The position numbers were made by a program, and so were the translations under genes. The notes beneath the pieces are model-generated. The model was not told the origin of the DNA, ran no database searches, and saw only the letters and a list, made by a program, of their open reading frames with translations. A DNA stretch of 64,000 bases from contig JBBECE010000032.1 of the NCBI GenBank assembly GCA_040881985.1, forward strand, positions 1 through 64,000, written 5' to 3'. Shown one piece after another: positions 35,134 through 44,809 of this stretch (the stretch's first letter is position 1; every line of letters starts with the position of its first letter). The stretch comes from JBBECE01 sp040881985. GTDB lineage: Bacteria > Pseudomonadota > Alphaproteobacteria > Rhizobiales > Devosiaceae.

Positions 35134-38100
35134 ATGCTAGGGCGCATCGAAGTCCTCATGGCGATCCCACTGCCCGGAAGGATCGCGTCCTACATGGAAA
35201 AGATAATGGCCCAAGAGCGCGCGCATCCGTCGAATGAAGCCGCAACCGATACAGCCGGCGACGCCGGTCGAGGCGCCGAGTGGAACGCGCTGCGCGACGA
35301 CCTCGACGATATCCTCAAGGAAGCCGAGAGCGCGCTTGACGCCGACGCCGCCCGCGAGGCCGAGCGCGAGAAGAGCACCCACGAGACGCACGTGTTTCTC
35401 GATCACATCAATTCGCTGCGCAGCCAGCTCAAGCAGCAAAATGAAAAATCGGTCCCTTCTCCCGACCGCCGTCGCGAAGGGCCGCAGCCGGTGCAGCGGT
35501 CCGAGGAGCCCGGCGGGTCCAAAATGCCCGAGGCGGGCCGCAATCCGGTGGGCGAATCGCTGCAAGCCGCGATCGAGAAGATTCGCGCCGGTCAGAAACT
35601 TTCGGCGCCGCCGAAGCGCGAGCAGGCGGCGAACGATTCCGGCAAGTCCGGTCCGGGCCTTAACGACATTGTCGAGATGACGGCGCGTCTGGCCGACCGG
35701 ATCGGAAACTTCGAGCGTTCGGTTGGCGAGCGATTCGACAAGATCTTGGATACGGCCGCGGTGGCCCGGCAGATCGGTCTGTTGACCGAGACGGTCGGGC
35801 AGATGTCGCAGCTCGTCAAGAAGGCCGGCGACACCTCGAAACTCGAAAGCAAGCTCGCCGAATTCCTCACCCTCGAACGCGCCGATCCGGCGGTTGACAT
35901 GCTGTCGGGCCGGATGGAACGACTCAATGAATCGGTGCGCAAGCTGGCCGACATTCAGGTCAGGCAAGTCAGGCGCGGCGAACGCGGGGTGCCCGCAGGC
36001 GCCGCCGATCAGCAAGTCGCGTTGACCCAGCATATCGAGGCGTCGATCCGCTCGCTTTACGACAAACTCGACGCACTCGAGCGGTCGGTGGCGATCGCGC
36101 CCGCCGAAATGGAGCGGTTGTCCCATGGCATTGGCACCCTCGCCGCGGCGCTCGAGAAGGAAGGACGCATCGAGGCGGTCAGCGACGAGCTGATCGGCCG
36201 CGTCAACGCCATCGCGTCGTATGTCGAAACGCTCGAGCCAAGCGAGGGCTCGACCGGCTTCGTCGAGCTGAAGGGTGAGATCAACACGCTGCGCCGCTAC
36301 ATGGTCGAGGCCTTCGAGCCCCGCTTCGACGCCCTGGAAACGCGGATCAAGGACCTGAGCGCCCGGATGGCCGGCGACCCGGACGGCATTGGTCAGGAGT
36401 TGCTCGAGGAACAGCTGAGGCTGCTGGTCGCCAAGGTGGATCAGGCGGGCGCAATGCTCTCCGGTCTCAGCAAGCGGCAGGCCGAGCTCGCCGAGCGGCA
36501 GCCACCCGATCTTGCCAGGCTCGTCGATCTCATCGCGGCGAAAACCGCCGCCGAGGTCAATGCGCACCGGCCCGCCGATACGATCGGGGTCTCGAACATC
36601 GCGGTCGCCGCGATGCGCGAATCGATCGCCCAGGTCGATCGAAGGCTCGACAATCTGCAGGATACGCTGAAACGCCTGCACAGGGCCCAGCAAGGGGCGA
36701 CGCCTCAGAGCCCCGGCAAGCCGGCCGAAGCCAGCGCCAGGATGGCGCCGGCCGAATCGGGTGCAACACGGTCCGCCCTGCCGTTCGACGAGCCGCCCTC
36801 CCCGCCGCCGGCCTACTTACCGCCACCGCGGGGCGAGTTGCCCGCCAAACCCACCTCGACGCTCGGGCAGAGTGCCGACGACGTCTTCAAGCGGGCGGCC
36901 GAAAAGGCTGCGACGCGGGCGAGCGAAGCGCAGATCAAATCGGGGCGCGAGGAACAACGCGAGAACTCGCCCGTCAGCCGCGAAAGCTTCATCGAGGCGG
37001 CCCGGCGCGCCGCGCAGCGATCAACCGAAGCGAGTGTGCTTGACGCTAACGGCGGGTTCCTCGGCAAGGCCCTGGCCCGGCTCAAGCGCAAGAGCCCCGA
37101 AGAGCCCGGGGACAATGAGGAGCCCGAAGCCCCGGTGCCGCCCAAAGAGGCAGCGCCCGCCGAGACGAAATCAGCCGACGAGGTCGTGATCGAGGAGCCG
37201 GACGTCCATGCGAGCGCCGAGGAGGAGCGGGAAAGTTTCTTGAGCCGGCACCGCCGGCCGATCCTCTTGGCGGCTTCCTTCGTGGCAGTGGGGTTGATGA
37301 CGCTGAACTTGATCGGCCAGCGCCTGAACTCCTCGCAGGGCGAGTCCATCGAAATGGCCAGCGCTGAGCCGGCAACTCTCGCGGTCGCCGCCGAAATCGA
37401 GGTGCCGACCGGACTCGAGCCGGGCGAAGAGGCCGCCCCCTCGGAAGTACGCAAGGTCGGCGCGGTAGCCGACGCGATTACGCCAGACTCGACCCTTGTG
37501 GGCGGCGCTATCGAAAAGCCAGCGACGCTCGATATGGACCTCGCATTCGCCGACGCCGCTCCCGACTCAGTGGTGACCGGCAGCATCGACGAGACGACGC
37601 CGGTGATCGGGGTCGGCCCGCTGGCGCTGCGTGAAGCGGCGGAGGCTGGCGATGCGCGGGCCCAGTTCGAGATCGCGGCGATCTACACCGAGGGACGGGC
37701 GGCGCCGCAGGACTATGGCGCGGCGGCGCTCTGGTACGAGCGTTCGGCGACGAGCGGGTTCGCGCCGGCGCAATACCGGCTCGGCAATCTCTATGAAAAC
37801 GGCCGCGGGGTGGCGCTGGATCTGGAGCTGGCGCGGCAGTGGTATCAGGCGGCGGCCGAAGCCGGTAACCGGATGGCGATGCACAATCTCGCGGCGCTCT
37901 ATGCGGGCGGGCTGCTGACGACCCAGGACTTCGCCTCGGCGGCGATGTGGTTCGAAAAGGCCGCCGGACTCGGGGTCAAGGACAGCCAATTCAATTTCGG
38001 CATGTTGTATGCGCGCGGGCTCGGCGTGAGGCAGGACTTCGTTCGCTCCTATATGTGGTTCGACCTCGCGGCGCTTGGCGGAGACACCGACGCGGCGACG

Positions 38101-38445
38101 GCGCGCGACGACATCGCCCGGTCACTCGACGCCGACGCCTTGAGGCTCGCTCAGGGGCTTGTCGAGGCCTGGCGGATCGGGACGATCGACATCGCCGCCA
38201 ACTACGCCCCGATCGGGACATGGGCAGCGAACTTCGACCCCGGCCAGTCGATCACCGACCCTCAAATCGTCATGCAGGTGCAGCAGGTTCTGGCACAGCT
38301 CGGCTACGAAGTCGGCGAGGCGGACGGGGTGATCGGACCGAGGACGGGGATCGCAATCAGGGCGTTCGAGGCCGCAGCCGGGATGAGCGAGACCGGGATG
38401 ATCAATCCACGGCTCCTGGCAGTCCTCGGCAGCCAGCCGGTCTAG
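35134..38445 (+). CDS. Large Sel1-repeat membrane protein with peptidoglycan-binding domain, PodJ-like layout
   Basis: 1103 aa from the first ATG; the ATGs at 35194 and 35206 are alternatives, and the promoter-like box at 35106 favours them. A long, charged, probably coiled-coil cytoplasmic part covers residues ~20-700. One membrane helix follows near residue 707 (RRPILLAASFVAVGLMTLN), then Sel1/TPR repeats from ~830 (AAALWYERSATSGFAPAQYR, ARQWYQAAAEAGN, AAMWFEKAAGLG). A peptidoglycan-binding-1 domain closes it (VLAQLGYEVGEADGVIGP). This domain order is that of PodJ and its rhizobial relatives, which organise a cell pole or septum and couple to the wall. The equivalence is inferred from architecture. 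Confidence 0.85.
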   Translation: MLGRIEVLMAIPLPGRIASYMEKIMAQERAHPSNEAATDTAGDAGRGAEWNALRDDLDDILKEAESALDADAAREAEREKSTHETHVFLDHINSLRSQLKQQNEKSVPSPDRRREGPQPVQRSEEPGGSKMPEAGRNPVGESLQAAIEKIRAGQKLSAPPKREQAANDSGKSGPGLNDIVEMTARLADRIGNFERSVGERFDKILDTAAVARQIGLLTETVGQMSQLVKKAGDTSKLESKLAEFLTLERADPAVDMLSGRMERLNESVRKLADIQVRQVRRGERGVPAGAADQQVALTQHIEASIRSLYDKLDALERSVAIAPAEMERLSHGIGTLAAALEKEGRIEAVSDELIGRVNAIASYVETLEPSEGSTGFVELKGEINTLRRYMVEAFEPRFDALETRIKDLSARMAGDPDGIGQELLEEQLRLLVAKVDQAGAMLSGLSKRQAELAERQPPDLARLVDLIAAKTAAEVNAHRPADTIGVSNIAVAAMRESIAQVDRRLDNLQDTLKRLHRAQQGATPQSPGKPAEASARMAPAESGATRSALPFDEPPSPPPAYLPPPRGELPAKPTSTLGQSADDVFKRAAEKAATRASEAQIKSGREEQRENSPVSRESFIEAARRAAQRSTEASVLDANGGFLGKALARLKRKSPEEPGDNEEPEAPVPPKEAAPAETKSADEVVIEEPDVHASAEEERESFLSRHRRPILLAASFVAVGLMTLNLIGQRLNSSQGESIEMASAEPATLAVAAEIEVPTGLEPGEEAAPSEVRKVGAVADAITPDSTLVGGAIEKPATLDMDLAFADAAPDSVVTGSIDETTPVIGVGPLALREAAEAGDARAQFEIAAIYTEGRAAPQDYGAAALWYERSATSGFAPAQYRLGNLYENGRGVALDLELARQWYQAAAEAGNRMAMHNLAALYAGGLLTTQDFASAAMWFEKAAGLGVKDSQFNFGMLYARGLGVRQDFVRSYMWFDLAALGGDTDAATARDDIARSLDADALRLAQGLVEAWRIGTIDIAANYAPIGTWAANFDPGQSITDPQIVMQVQQVLAQLGYEVGEADGVIGPRTGIAIRAFEAAAGMSETGMINPRLLAVLGSQPV

Positions 38446-38464
38446 GACCCTCCACAGAGGCTTT

Positions 38465-38499
38465 CGCCGCCGTCCGCGCCAATCGCCGGGCGGCGGTTT
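38465..38499 (+). terminator. Possible terminator hairpin after the Sel1-repeat gene
   Basis: CGCCGCC (38465-38471) pairs with GGCGGCG (38489-38495) across a 17-nt loop, followed by GTTTCGT. It lies 20 bp after the stop codon. The T-run is short, so it is only a candidate. Confidence 0.35.
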
Positions 38500-38595
38500 C
38501 GTCTCGCGCCTAGCCTCTTCGGGCCGCGTTGACACGCCGGGCGGGCGGCGCGTAAGCAGTCCGCCAGGCCATCCCCCCGTCCGGGACGCACGACA

Positions 38596-39525
38596 GTGCA
38601 GCTTTACCTGCCCATCGCGGAGCTTTCGCTCAACATTTTTCTGCTGATGGCGATGGGCGGCACGGTCGGGTTTCTGTCCGGTCTTTTCGGAGTGGGTGGG
38701 GGGTTCCTTTTGACCCCGCTCCTCATCTTTTCAGGCATTCCCGCCCCGGTTGCCGTCGCTTCGGTGACCAGCCAGGTCGTCGCGGCATCAACCTCGGGGG
38801 CGCTCAGCTACTACCGGCGCGGCGGCATCGATTTCAAACTGGCGCTCTACCTTGTGCTTGCCGGAATCATCGGGGCGGTGGCGGGGGTATGGACGTTTGG
38901 CTGGCTGCAGTCGATCGGCCAGCTCGAAGTGACGATTTCGCTCTGCTACTTCGTCTTCTTGGGTTCGATCGGCGCGATCATGCTCTACGAGGCGGCGCGC
39001 GCGATGCTGCGGACCCGGGCCGGTCAGGCGGCGTCGCGGCACTTGCCCGGTCAGCATAATTGGATGCAGGGGCTGCCGCTCAGGATCCGGTTCAAGCGCT
39101 CGCAGCTCTATGTAAGCGTCATCCCGGTGGTGGCGATCGGGATCGTGATCGGCTTCATCGGCTCGCTGCTCGGCATCGGCGGCGGCTTCATGCTGGTGCC
39201 GGCGCTGATCTACCTCCTCAGGGTACCGGGCAACGTGGTCATCGGCACCTCGCTGTTGCATGTTCTCTGCATCATGGCGGCGACGACGGTGCTGCACGCG
39301 GTCTCGAGCCACACCGTCGATATCATCCTCGCCTTCACTCTGATGATTGGCTCGGTGATCGGGGCGCAATTCGGCGCCTCGGCCGGCAAGCGGCTCAGGG
39401 GCGAGCAGTTGCGGCTGCTATTGGCGCTGCTGGTGCTTGGGGTCGCGATCCGGTTCGCGGCCTCGTTGCTGATTGCGCCGGCGGACCCGTTCTCGATGGC
39501 GATCCTGGCGCAAGGAGCAATCTGA
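38596..39525 (+). CDS. TauE/SafE family sulfite/anion exporter
   Basis: 309 aa from a GTG at 38596. Eight or so membrane helices in two repeats, each with the family loop: GFLSGLFGVGGGFLLTPLLI near residue 25 and GFIGSLLGIGGGFMLVPALI near residue 187. Members export sulfite, sulfoacetate or related anions. Its TGA overlaps the ATG of the TIGR02186 gene, a pairing seen in other alphaproteobacteria. Confidence 0.92.
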   Translation: MQLYLPIAELSLNIFLLMAMGGTVGFLSGLFGVGGGFLLTPLLIFSGIPAPVAVASVTSQVVAASTSGALSYYRRGGIDFKLALYLVLAGIIGAVAGVWTFGWLQSIGQLEVTISLCYFVFLGSIGAIMLYEAARAMLRTRAGQAASRHLPGQHNWMQGLPLRIRFKRSQLYVSVIPVVAIGIVIGFIGSLLGIGGGFMLVPALIYLLRVPGNVVIGTSLLHVLCIMAATTVLHAVSSHTVDIILAFTLMIGSVIGAQFGASAGKRLRGEQLRLLLALLVLGVAIRFAASLLIAPADPFSMAILAQGAI

Positions 39526-40286
39526 TGCGCCGCCTCGCCGCGCTGCTGCTGATCTGGGCGGGGCTGGTGGCCGGGCCGGCCTTCGGGCAACGGCTCATCG
39601 CGGCCACCTCGGACCCGGAAGTCTCGATCGACTCGACATTTTCGGGTGAGTCGATCACGCTGTTCGGCGCGATCGAGCCTGAGCTCGGCGCGAGCGAGGT
39701 CCCGGCCGGCACCTACCACATCATCATCGCCATTCGCGGTCCGAGCCATGACCGGGTGGCGCGGCTCAAAGAGCGCGTCCTCGGGGTCTGGCTGAACCGG
39801 CAACAAGCCGTTTTCAAAAACTTTCCCGCCTACTTCTGGATCGTCTCCAGCGCCCCTGTCGAACAAATCACCGATGCCGAAACGCTCGATCGCGAGCTGC
39901 TGACTTTCGAGTCGCAAACCCGAACCGGCGCCGAGGCCAACGACTCGATGACGGCGCTGTTCGGAACCGAATTGGTCAGGCTGATGCAGGCGAAGGGGCT
40001 TTTCGGTAGCGAATCCAGGGCTGTACAGTTTCTTTCGGACCGGCTCTATCAGGCACGGATCGATCTGCCGGCGTTTGTGCCGAACGGAAATTTCCTATCC
40101 AGAACAATGCTCTTCCGGGATGGCGAACTGGTCGCCAGCAAGGCGCAGCGCTTCACGGTGCGCACCGCCGGACTCGACCGGTTCGTGGTGGAAGCCTCGC
40201 GAAATCAATCACTTGCCTACGGACTCGCCTGTGTCCTATTGGCGCTCGGGACAGGCTGGCTGAGCGGGGCCGCCTTCCGGCGCTAG
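39525..40286 (+). CDS. TIGR02186 family membrane-anchored protein
   Basis: 253 aa. It starts in the TauE stop codon (TGATG). N-terminal signal sequence (LAALLLIWAGLVAGPAFG), periplasmic domain opening LIAATSDPEVSIDSTFSGES with IIIAIRGP and VWLNRQQAVFKNFPAYFW, and a C-terminal membrane helix (AYGLACVLLALGTGWLSG). These features define the alphaproteobacterial TIGR02186 family, of unknown role and usually next to a TauE-type permease. It may assist that exporter. Confidence 0.88.
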   Translation: MRRLAALLLIWAGLVAGPAFGQRLIAATSDPEVSIDSTFSGESITLFGAIEPELGASEVPAGTYHIIIAIRGPSHDRVARLKERVLGVWLNRQQAVFKNFPAYFWIVSSAPVEQITDAETLDRELLTFESQTRTGAEANDSMTALFGTELVRLMQAKGLFGSESRAVQFLSDRLYQARIDLPAFVPNGNFLSRTMLFRDGELVASKAQRFTVRTAGLDRFVVEASRNQSLAYGLACVLLALGTGWLSGAAFRR

Positions 40287-40288
40287 CG

Positions 40289-40744
40289 ATGACCGATAAC
40301 CCGCTCCCGAGGATTGTGATCTGGGCGGGGTGGGCCGGGCTGATACCCTTCTCTATCGCCTTGATATTGAATGTGTTTCCGGCGTTGTCGCCGTTCGATC
40401 CGGTGATCCTCGAGCGGGCGGTGCTCGGTTACGGGGCGCTGACGCTGAGCTTTCTCGGCGGGGTGCGCTGGGGCATCCGGATGCAGGGCGGGCGGGGCGG
40501 AGACTTCTCCTATCTTCTTGGAATCATTGGTGCAATCGTGGGGCTGGCAACGCTGTTGATGCCCTATCAATTGGGACTTGCGGTGCTGATCGTGGCGTTT
40601 GGCGCGCAGGGGGCGTGGGATGTTTTGAGTGGCACAGACGGAGGCGTTCCCAAGCGTTATTCTGCACTCAGGATAACGTTAACACTGGGAACTTCTGCCA
40701 TCGTTTTGGCCCTCTTCGCCAGCGAGGCGCTTTTCCCCGCCTAG
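40289..40744 (+). CDS. DUF3429 family membrane protein
   Basis: 151 aa with four hydrophobic helices. It starts PRIVIWAGWAGLIPFSIALI and contains YGALTLSFLGGVRWGI, the recognisable DUF3429/TMEM69-like block. Function unknown; an inner-membrane protein. It lies 2 bp after TIGR02186, so probably in the same operon. Its stop overlaps the convergent pdeM stop by 4 bp. Confidence 0.87.
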   Translation: MTDNPLPRIVIWAGWAGLIPFSIALILNVFPALSPFDPVILERAVLGYGALTLSFLGGVRWGIRMQGGRGGDFSYLLGIIGAIVGLATLLMPYQLGLAVLIVAFGAQGAWDVLSGTDGGVPKRYSALRITLTLGTSAIVLALFASEALFPA

Positions 40745-41454
40745 CCGTCGACAAGGTGCCGCCGCGCGACCGGATAAAGACGGTCGCGACCGAGCATCAA
40801 CACGTTCAGCCGATGCAGAGTAAAGAGCCCCGCGAAACCGGGACCGAGCACGTTGAGCGAACCGGTGGCGACGCCGTAGGCGGGAAGGATCAAGCGCGCG
40901 TCGTCCCAGGCGAAGCAGGGGCGCCGGGTCGAGCGGCCATTGAGCTTGACGCGGGCGGCCGGATGCAGATGTCCGGCGATCTGGCGAGTGCGTTTCGGGT
41001 CGGGCTCGTGGCTGAGCCTCAGCCCGTCGACCTCGAGCGCGTCGCGGCACTCCCCGCCAAGCCCGTGCGGGGCGGGATCATGATTGCCGGCGATCCAGGT
41101 CCAGTCGCGCCCGGTCATCAATTGGACCAGCGCGGCGCGATCGCGGTCGAGCAAAGTAGAAGGGCCTTCGTCGCGGTGAAAACTGTCCCCCAAGCAGGCG
41201 ACGCGCCCAGCACCGGTAAAGGCGAGGTCGGCGCTGAGATATTCCAGTGTCGCACCGGTATCGTAGGGTGGCAGGAACTGGCCGGCCGGCGCGTAAGACG
41301 ACATTTTTTCAAGATGCAGATCGGCGACGAGCAGCGTCGACTCGACGGGCCAGTAGAGCGCGCCGGACAGGAGCGCCATGAATTCGTGCGCGGCGAATTC
41401 GAGCGGATGGGCTTCGTCCGCCGGATGACGACGTGGTGTCGCGGAAATGCTCAT
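40741..41454 (-). CDS. pdeM: Ligase-associated DNA-damage-response phosphoesterase PdeM
   Basis: 237 aa from the ATG at 41454, which overlaps the helicase stop by 4 nt. The calcineurin-like phosphoesterase motifs are complete: LLVADLHLEK (DxH), CLGDSFHRDEG (GD), IAGNHDPAP (GNHD), and GHLHPAARV (GHxH). It is a metal-dependent phosphoesterase coupled with the Lhr-type helicase in a bacterial DNA-repair cassette. The open frame extends far upstream inside the helicase gene but is not this protein there. Confidence 0.92.
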   Translation of the reverse strand: MSISATPRRHPADEAHPLEFAAHEFMALLSGALYWPVESTLLVADLHLEKMSSYAPAGQFLPPYDTGATLEYLSADLAFTGAGRVACLGDSFHRDEGPSTLLDRDRAALVQLMTGRDWTWIAGNHDPAPHGLGGECRDALEVDGLRLSHEPDPKRTRQIAGHLHPAARVKLNGRSTRRPCFAWDDARLILPAYGVATGSLNVLGPGFAGLFTLHRLNVLMLGRDRLYPVARRHLVDG

Positions 41455-43994
41455 CGCTTGCCCGAGGCTTCCTTCAAGAGCTCGTCGGCGGCTTCCGCCA
41501 TGACGCTTTCGCGGCCCTCGCCGAAAATCGGCTCCTTGCCGATCTCCAGCATCACCGGTACCGCGAGCGGGGAGATTCGGTCCAGCGGCTTGTGGACGAT
41601 GTGACGGCGAATGCGCTTGAGGCAATCGCCAAGCCGGGCGATGTCCAAAAGTCCGCGCGCGGCGTCGCAGCGGGTCGCCTGGATCAGCACATGGTCGGGC
41701 TCGTGCTGGTAGAGCACGTCGTAAATCAAATCCGAGGACATGGTGATCTGCCGGCCAGTCTTTTCCCGGCCGGGATGGCGGCGTTCGATCAGCCCGGAAA
41801 TGATGGCGCAGTTGCGGAAGGTGCGACGCATCAGCGCGGATTCGGTGAGCCAGGTTTCGAGATCGTCTCCGAGCATGTCCTGGTCGAACAGCGCGTCGAG
41901 CGAAAGCCGATTTTGCGCCACCATGAAATTGAGATCGGCGGCGCACCAGACGGCCAGCGCATATTCGGAGGCGACGAAACCGAGCGGGCGGGCGCGCATC
42001 CGTTCGAGCCGGCGGGTCAGGAGCATCCCGAGCGTCTGGTGGGCGAGACGGCCTTCGAACGGATAGCAGACGAGATAGAATTTTTCGGCGCGGGGGAAAG
42101 TCTCGACGAGGAGGCTTTCGGTGCCCGGCAGGGTCGAGACGTCGCGCTGAAGTTCGAGCCATTCGCGGACCTGATCGGGCAAGAGCCGCCATTCGCCTGG
42201 GCTGGCAAGCGTCCTGCGGACGCGCTCGGCCAAATAAGTCGAGAGCGGAAACTTGCCGCCCATATAGGACGGGATTTCCGGGTCGGGCGCGGAGGAGCGC
42301 GAGACATAGGCCTCGTTGTCGCGCATCGCCTCGAAGGCGACGATCTCGCCGCCGAAGAGAAACGTGTCGCCGGGGGCCAGCGTCGTGAAGAAATATTCCT
42401 CCATTTCGCCGAGCACCCTTCCGGTGCGGGAGATGGGGCCTGTGGTCGCGCCGGTGCGGTGGCCCCTGCCCCGAACCAGCCGGACCTTGACCATCGGCTC
42501 CTCGACGATCGTGCCGACGTTCAAGCGATACTGCCGGGCCACTCGGGAATTGGCGATGCGCCAAAGTCCTTCGGTGGTTTTTCGCAGACGCGCGTAACGC
42601 TCGTAGGCGCGCAGCGCATAGCCGCCGGTTGCAACGAAATCGACAACCCGATCGAAAAGGGACCGGGAAAGCTCGCGATAGGGCCAGGCGGTGGTGATTT
42701 CGGTATAGAGCGCACCGGCATCGAACGGGGCGGCGCAGGCCATGCCGAGGACGTGCTGGGCGAGAACGTCGAGCCCGCCTTCGATCGGGTCGGGGGAATC
42801 CTGCGCATTCTCGGCGACCGCTTGCTTGGCGGCCTCGCATTCGAGGACTTCGAAACGATTGGCGGGGACGAGCAGCGCTTTCGAGGGCTCGTCGAGCCGG
42901 TGATTGGACCGGCCAATCCTCTGCATGAGCCGCGAGGCGCCCTTCGGCGCGCCGATCTGGATGACGAGATCGACGTCGCCCCAGTCGATGCCGAGATCGA
43001 GCGTCGAGGTGGCAACCACGGCGCGGAGCTTGCCGGCGACCATCGCCGCCTCGACCTTGCGGCGCTGGGCGACATCGAGCGAGCCGTGATGCAGCGCGAT
43101 GGCGAGATTGTCCTCGTTGGCATCCCACAAAAGCTGAAAGACCAGCTCGGCCTGCGAGCGGGTGTTGACGAAAAGCAGCGAGGTCTTGTGACCCTTGATG
43201 GTCGCGTAGAGCTCGGGAATGGCATAGGAAGCCGAATGGCCGGCCCAGGGCACGCGGGTCTGGCTTTCGAGAATCTCGACAATCGGCGGCGCGCCGCCGG
43301 AGGCGCGGATGAGGCGCACTTTGCGCGCCGGCGCCGGCGCGCCGATCCAGTCGGCCAGCATCTCCGGCTGGGCGACGGTGGCGGAGAGCCCCGAGACGGT
43401 GAGATCGGGAGCGAGCCTAGCCAAGCGGGCGAGGCCCAGCGCCATCAGATCGCCGCGCTTGGAGGTGATCAAGGCATGCAATTCGTCGAGGACGACGCAC
43501 TTGAGCGAGCCGAAGAGGCGCGCCGCGTCGGCATGGCTGAGCAGCAGCGCCAGCTGTTCGGGCGTCGTCATCAGCATGTGCGGAGGATCGTAACGCTGGC
43601 GCTGCTTGCGATGGGTCGGGGTGTCGCCGGTGCGGGTCTCGACGCGGATGGAGAGTCCCATGTCGGCGATCGGGCCGGTGAGATTGCGGGTGACGTCGAC
43701 GGCCAGCGCCTTGAGCGGGGAGAGATAGAGGGTGTGGAGCCCCTCCCGCGGGCGCTCGATCAGCGCGTCGAGCGAGGGCAGGAACCCCGCAAGGGTCTTG
43801 CCGGCGCCGGTCGGAGCGATGAGCAGCACCGACTCGCCGGCCCGCGCCGCCTCCAGCATATCGAGCTGGTGCGGGCGCGGCCTCCAGCCTCGGGACGCGA
43901 ACCAATCGGCGATTCTCGGATTCAGCCGCCAGGCGCCGTCGAGCAGGTCGCCTTGTGCCAAATCAGCCAGGTGCTTTACGCTTTGTTGGGTCAC
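41451..43994 (-). CDS. Ligase-associated DNA-damage-response DEXH helicase (Lhr type)
   Basis: 847 aa superfamily 2 helicase: Walker A APTGAGKTLAGFL near residue 60, DELH box (VVLDELHAL), motif III SGLSATVA, motif V SLDVAQRRKVEAAMVAGKLR and motif VI QRIGRSNHR. The Lhr-type C-terminal winged helix and DUF4145-like part follow. The family unwinds DNA or RNA-DNA 3'-5' and is normally encoded with an ATP-dependent ligase, an exonuclease and PdeM. Here only PdeM is adjacent. Divergent from the P-loop kinase. Confidence 0.93.
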   Translation of the reverse strand: MTQQSVKHLADLAQGDLLDGAWRLNPRIADWFASRGWRPRPHQLDMLEAARAGESVLLIAPTGAGKTLAGFLPSLDALIERPREGLHTLYLSPLKALAVDVTRNLTGPIADMGLSIRVETRTGDTPTHRKQRQRYDPPHMLMTTPEQLALLLSHADAARLFGSLKCVVLDELHALITSKRGDLMALGLARLARLAPDLTVSGLSATVAQPEMLADWIGAPAPARKVRLIRASGGAPPIVEILESQTRVPWAGHSASYAIPELYATIKGHKTSLLFVNTRSQAELVFQLLWDANEDNLAIALHHGSLDVAQRRKVEAAMVAGKLRAVVATSTLDLGIDWGDVDLVIQIGAPKGASRLMQRIGRSNHRLDEPSKALLVPANRFEVLECEAAKQAVAENAQDSPDPIEGGLDVLAQHVLGMACAAPFDAGALYTEITTAWPYRELSRSLFDRVVDFVATGGYALRAYERYARLRKTTEGLWRIANSRVARQYRLNVGTIVEEPMVKVRLVRGRGHRTGATTGPISRTGRVLGEMEEYFFTTLAPGDTFLFGGEIVAFEAMRDNEAYVSRSSAPDPEIPSYMGGKFPLSTYLAERVRRTLASPGEWRLLPDQVREWLELQRDVSTLPGTESLLVETFPRAEKFYLVCYPFEGRLAHQTLGMLLTRRLERMRARPLGFVASEYALAVWCAADLNFMVAQNRLSLDALFDQDMLGDDLETWLTESALMRRTFRNCAIISGLIERRHPGREKTGRQITMSSDLIYDVLYQHEPDHVLIQATRCDAARGLLDIARLGDCLKRIRRHIVHKPLDRISPLAVPVMLEIGKEPIFGEGRESVMAEAADELLKEASGKR

Positions 43995-44077
43995 GGCGTG
44001 TTTGGCGATGGACAGGGGCGGGTTTCATCCTGACATGATTGCGGTGCGAGGCAAGCAACCCATGAGGCCGCCCCAAA

Positions 44078-44740
44078 ATGCCCGACCGGATTAGCGGCAA
44101 TTTCGCCGACGCGGTCGGCGACATCCGCGATTTGGCGGTGAAGATGGCGAGCGCGCGGCGCGGGCGGGTGATGATCGGCATCGCCGGCGGGCCCGGCGCC
44201 GGCAAGTCAGGGCTGGCGGAAGCCGTGTGCGACGCCGCCTGGCCGGGGCTGCCGGCGCAGGTGATCCCGATGGACGGGTTTCACATGCGGCAAAAGAAGC
44301 TGCAAAGGCTCGGGCTGGCCGGCGACAAGGGCGCGCCGCACACATTCGAGGCGGAGCGGTTCATCGAATTCGTGGCGCGGCTAAGGACGGCACGGCGCGC
44401 CATGCCGGGGCCGGCGTATTCGCGCGAGATCGAAGACGTGGTGCCCGACGCCTATGTCGTCTCGCGCAAGGAGCGGCTGTTGATCGTCGAGGGGAACTAT
44501 CTCCTGCTCGACAAGGAGCCGTGGCGCGTGCTCAGGGATCTTTTCGACCTGACGATTTTCGTGTCGCTGAGCCGCAAGCGCGCCAAGGCGCGGCTCGCCA
44601 AGCGGCACGCCGAGGGCGGGCTATTCTCCGACGAGCACATCGCGCGGCATGTCGAAGAGGTCGACATGGTCAATTTCGACCTTGTCGCCAAGACCGCGTC
44701 GCGCGCCGATCTGATTCTCGAAATTACCGACATGAATTGA
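44078..44740 (+). CDS. P-loop nucleoside/sugar kinase-like protein (uridine/pantothenate kinase fold)
   Basis: 220 aa. Walker A GIAGGPGAGKSGLAEAVCD near residue 34, then PMDGFHMRQKKL (the Asp-Gly-Phe-His substrate loop), LLIVEGNYLLLD, and a lid with KRHAEGGLFSDEHIARHVEE. This matches the PRK/uridine-kinase fold group that includes YggC and the fructose-associated FrcK. It phosphorylates a small molecule, probably a sugar or nucleoside; the substrate is not clear. The SDR follows 69 bp downstream. Confidence 0.85.
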   Translation: MPDRISGNFADAVGDIRDLAVKMASARRGRVMIGIAGGPGAGKSGLAEAVCDAAWPGLPAQVIPMDGFHMRQKKLQRLGLAGDKGAPHTFEAERFIEFVARLRTARRAMPGPAYSREIEDVVPDAYVVSRKERLLIVEGNYLLLDKEPWRVLRDLFDLTIFVSLSRKRAKARLAKRHAEGGLFSDEHIARHVEEVDMVNFDLVAKTASRADLILEITDMN

Positions 44741-44809
44741 GGCGCCGAGAGGCGCGGGCGGCTTGCCCGCCGCGCCGGATCGTGGCACTCGAACGCCGAA
44801 GGAGCTCCC

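Noticed and set aside
41433..44033. 866-aa plus-strand frame opposite the Lhr-type helicase
   Set aside because: All helicase motifs are on the minus strand; the plus frame has none.
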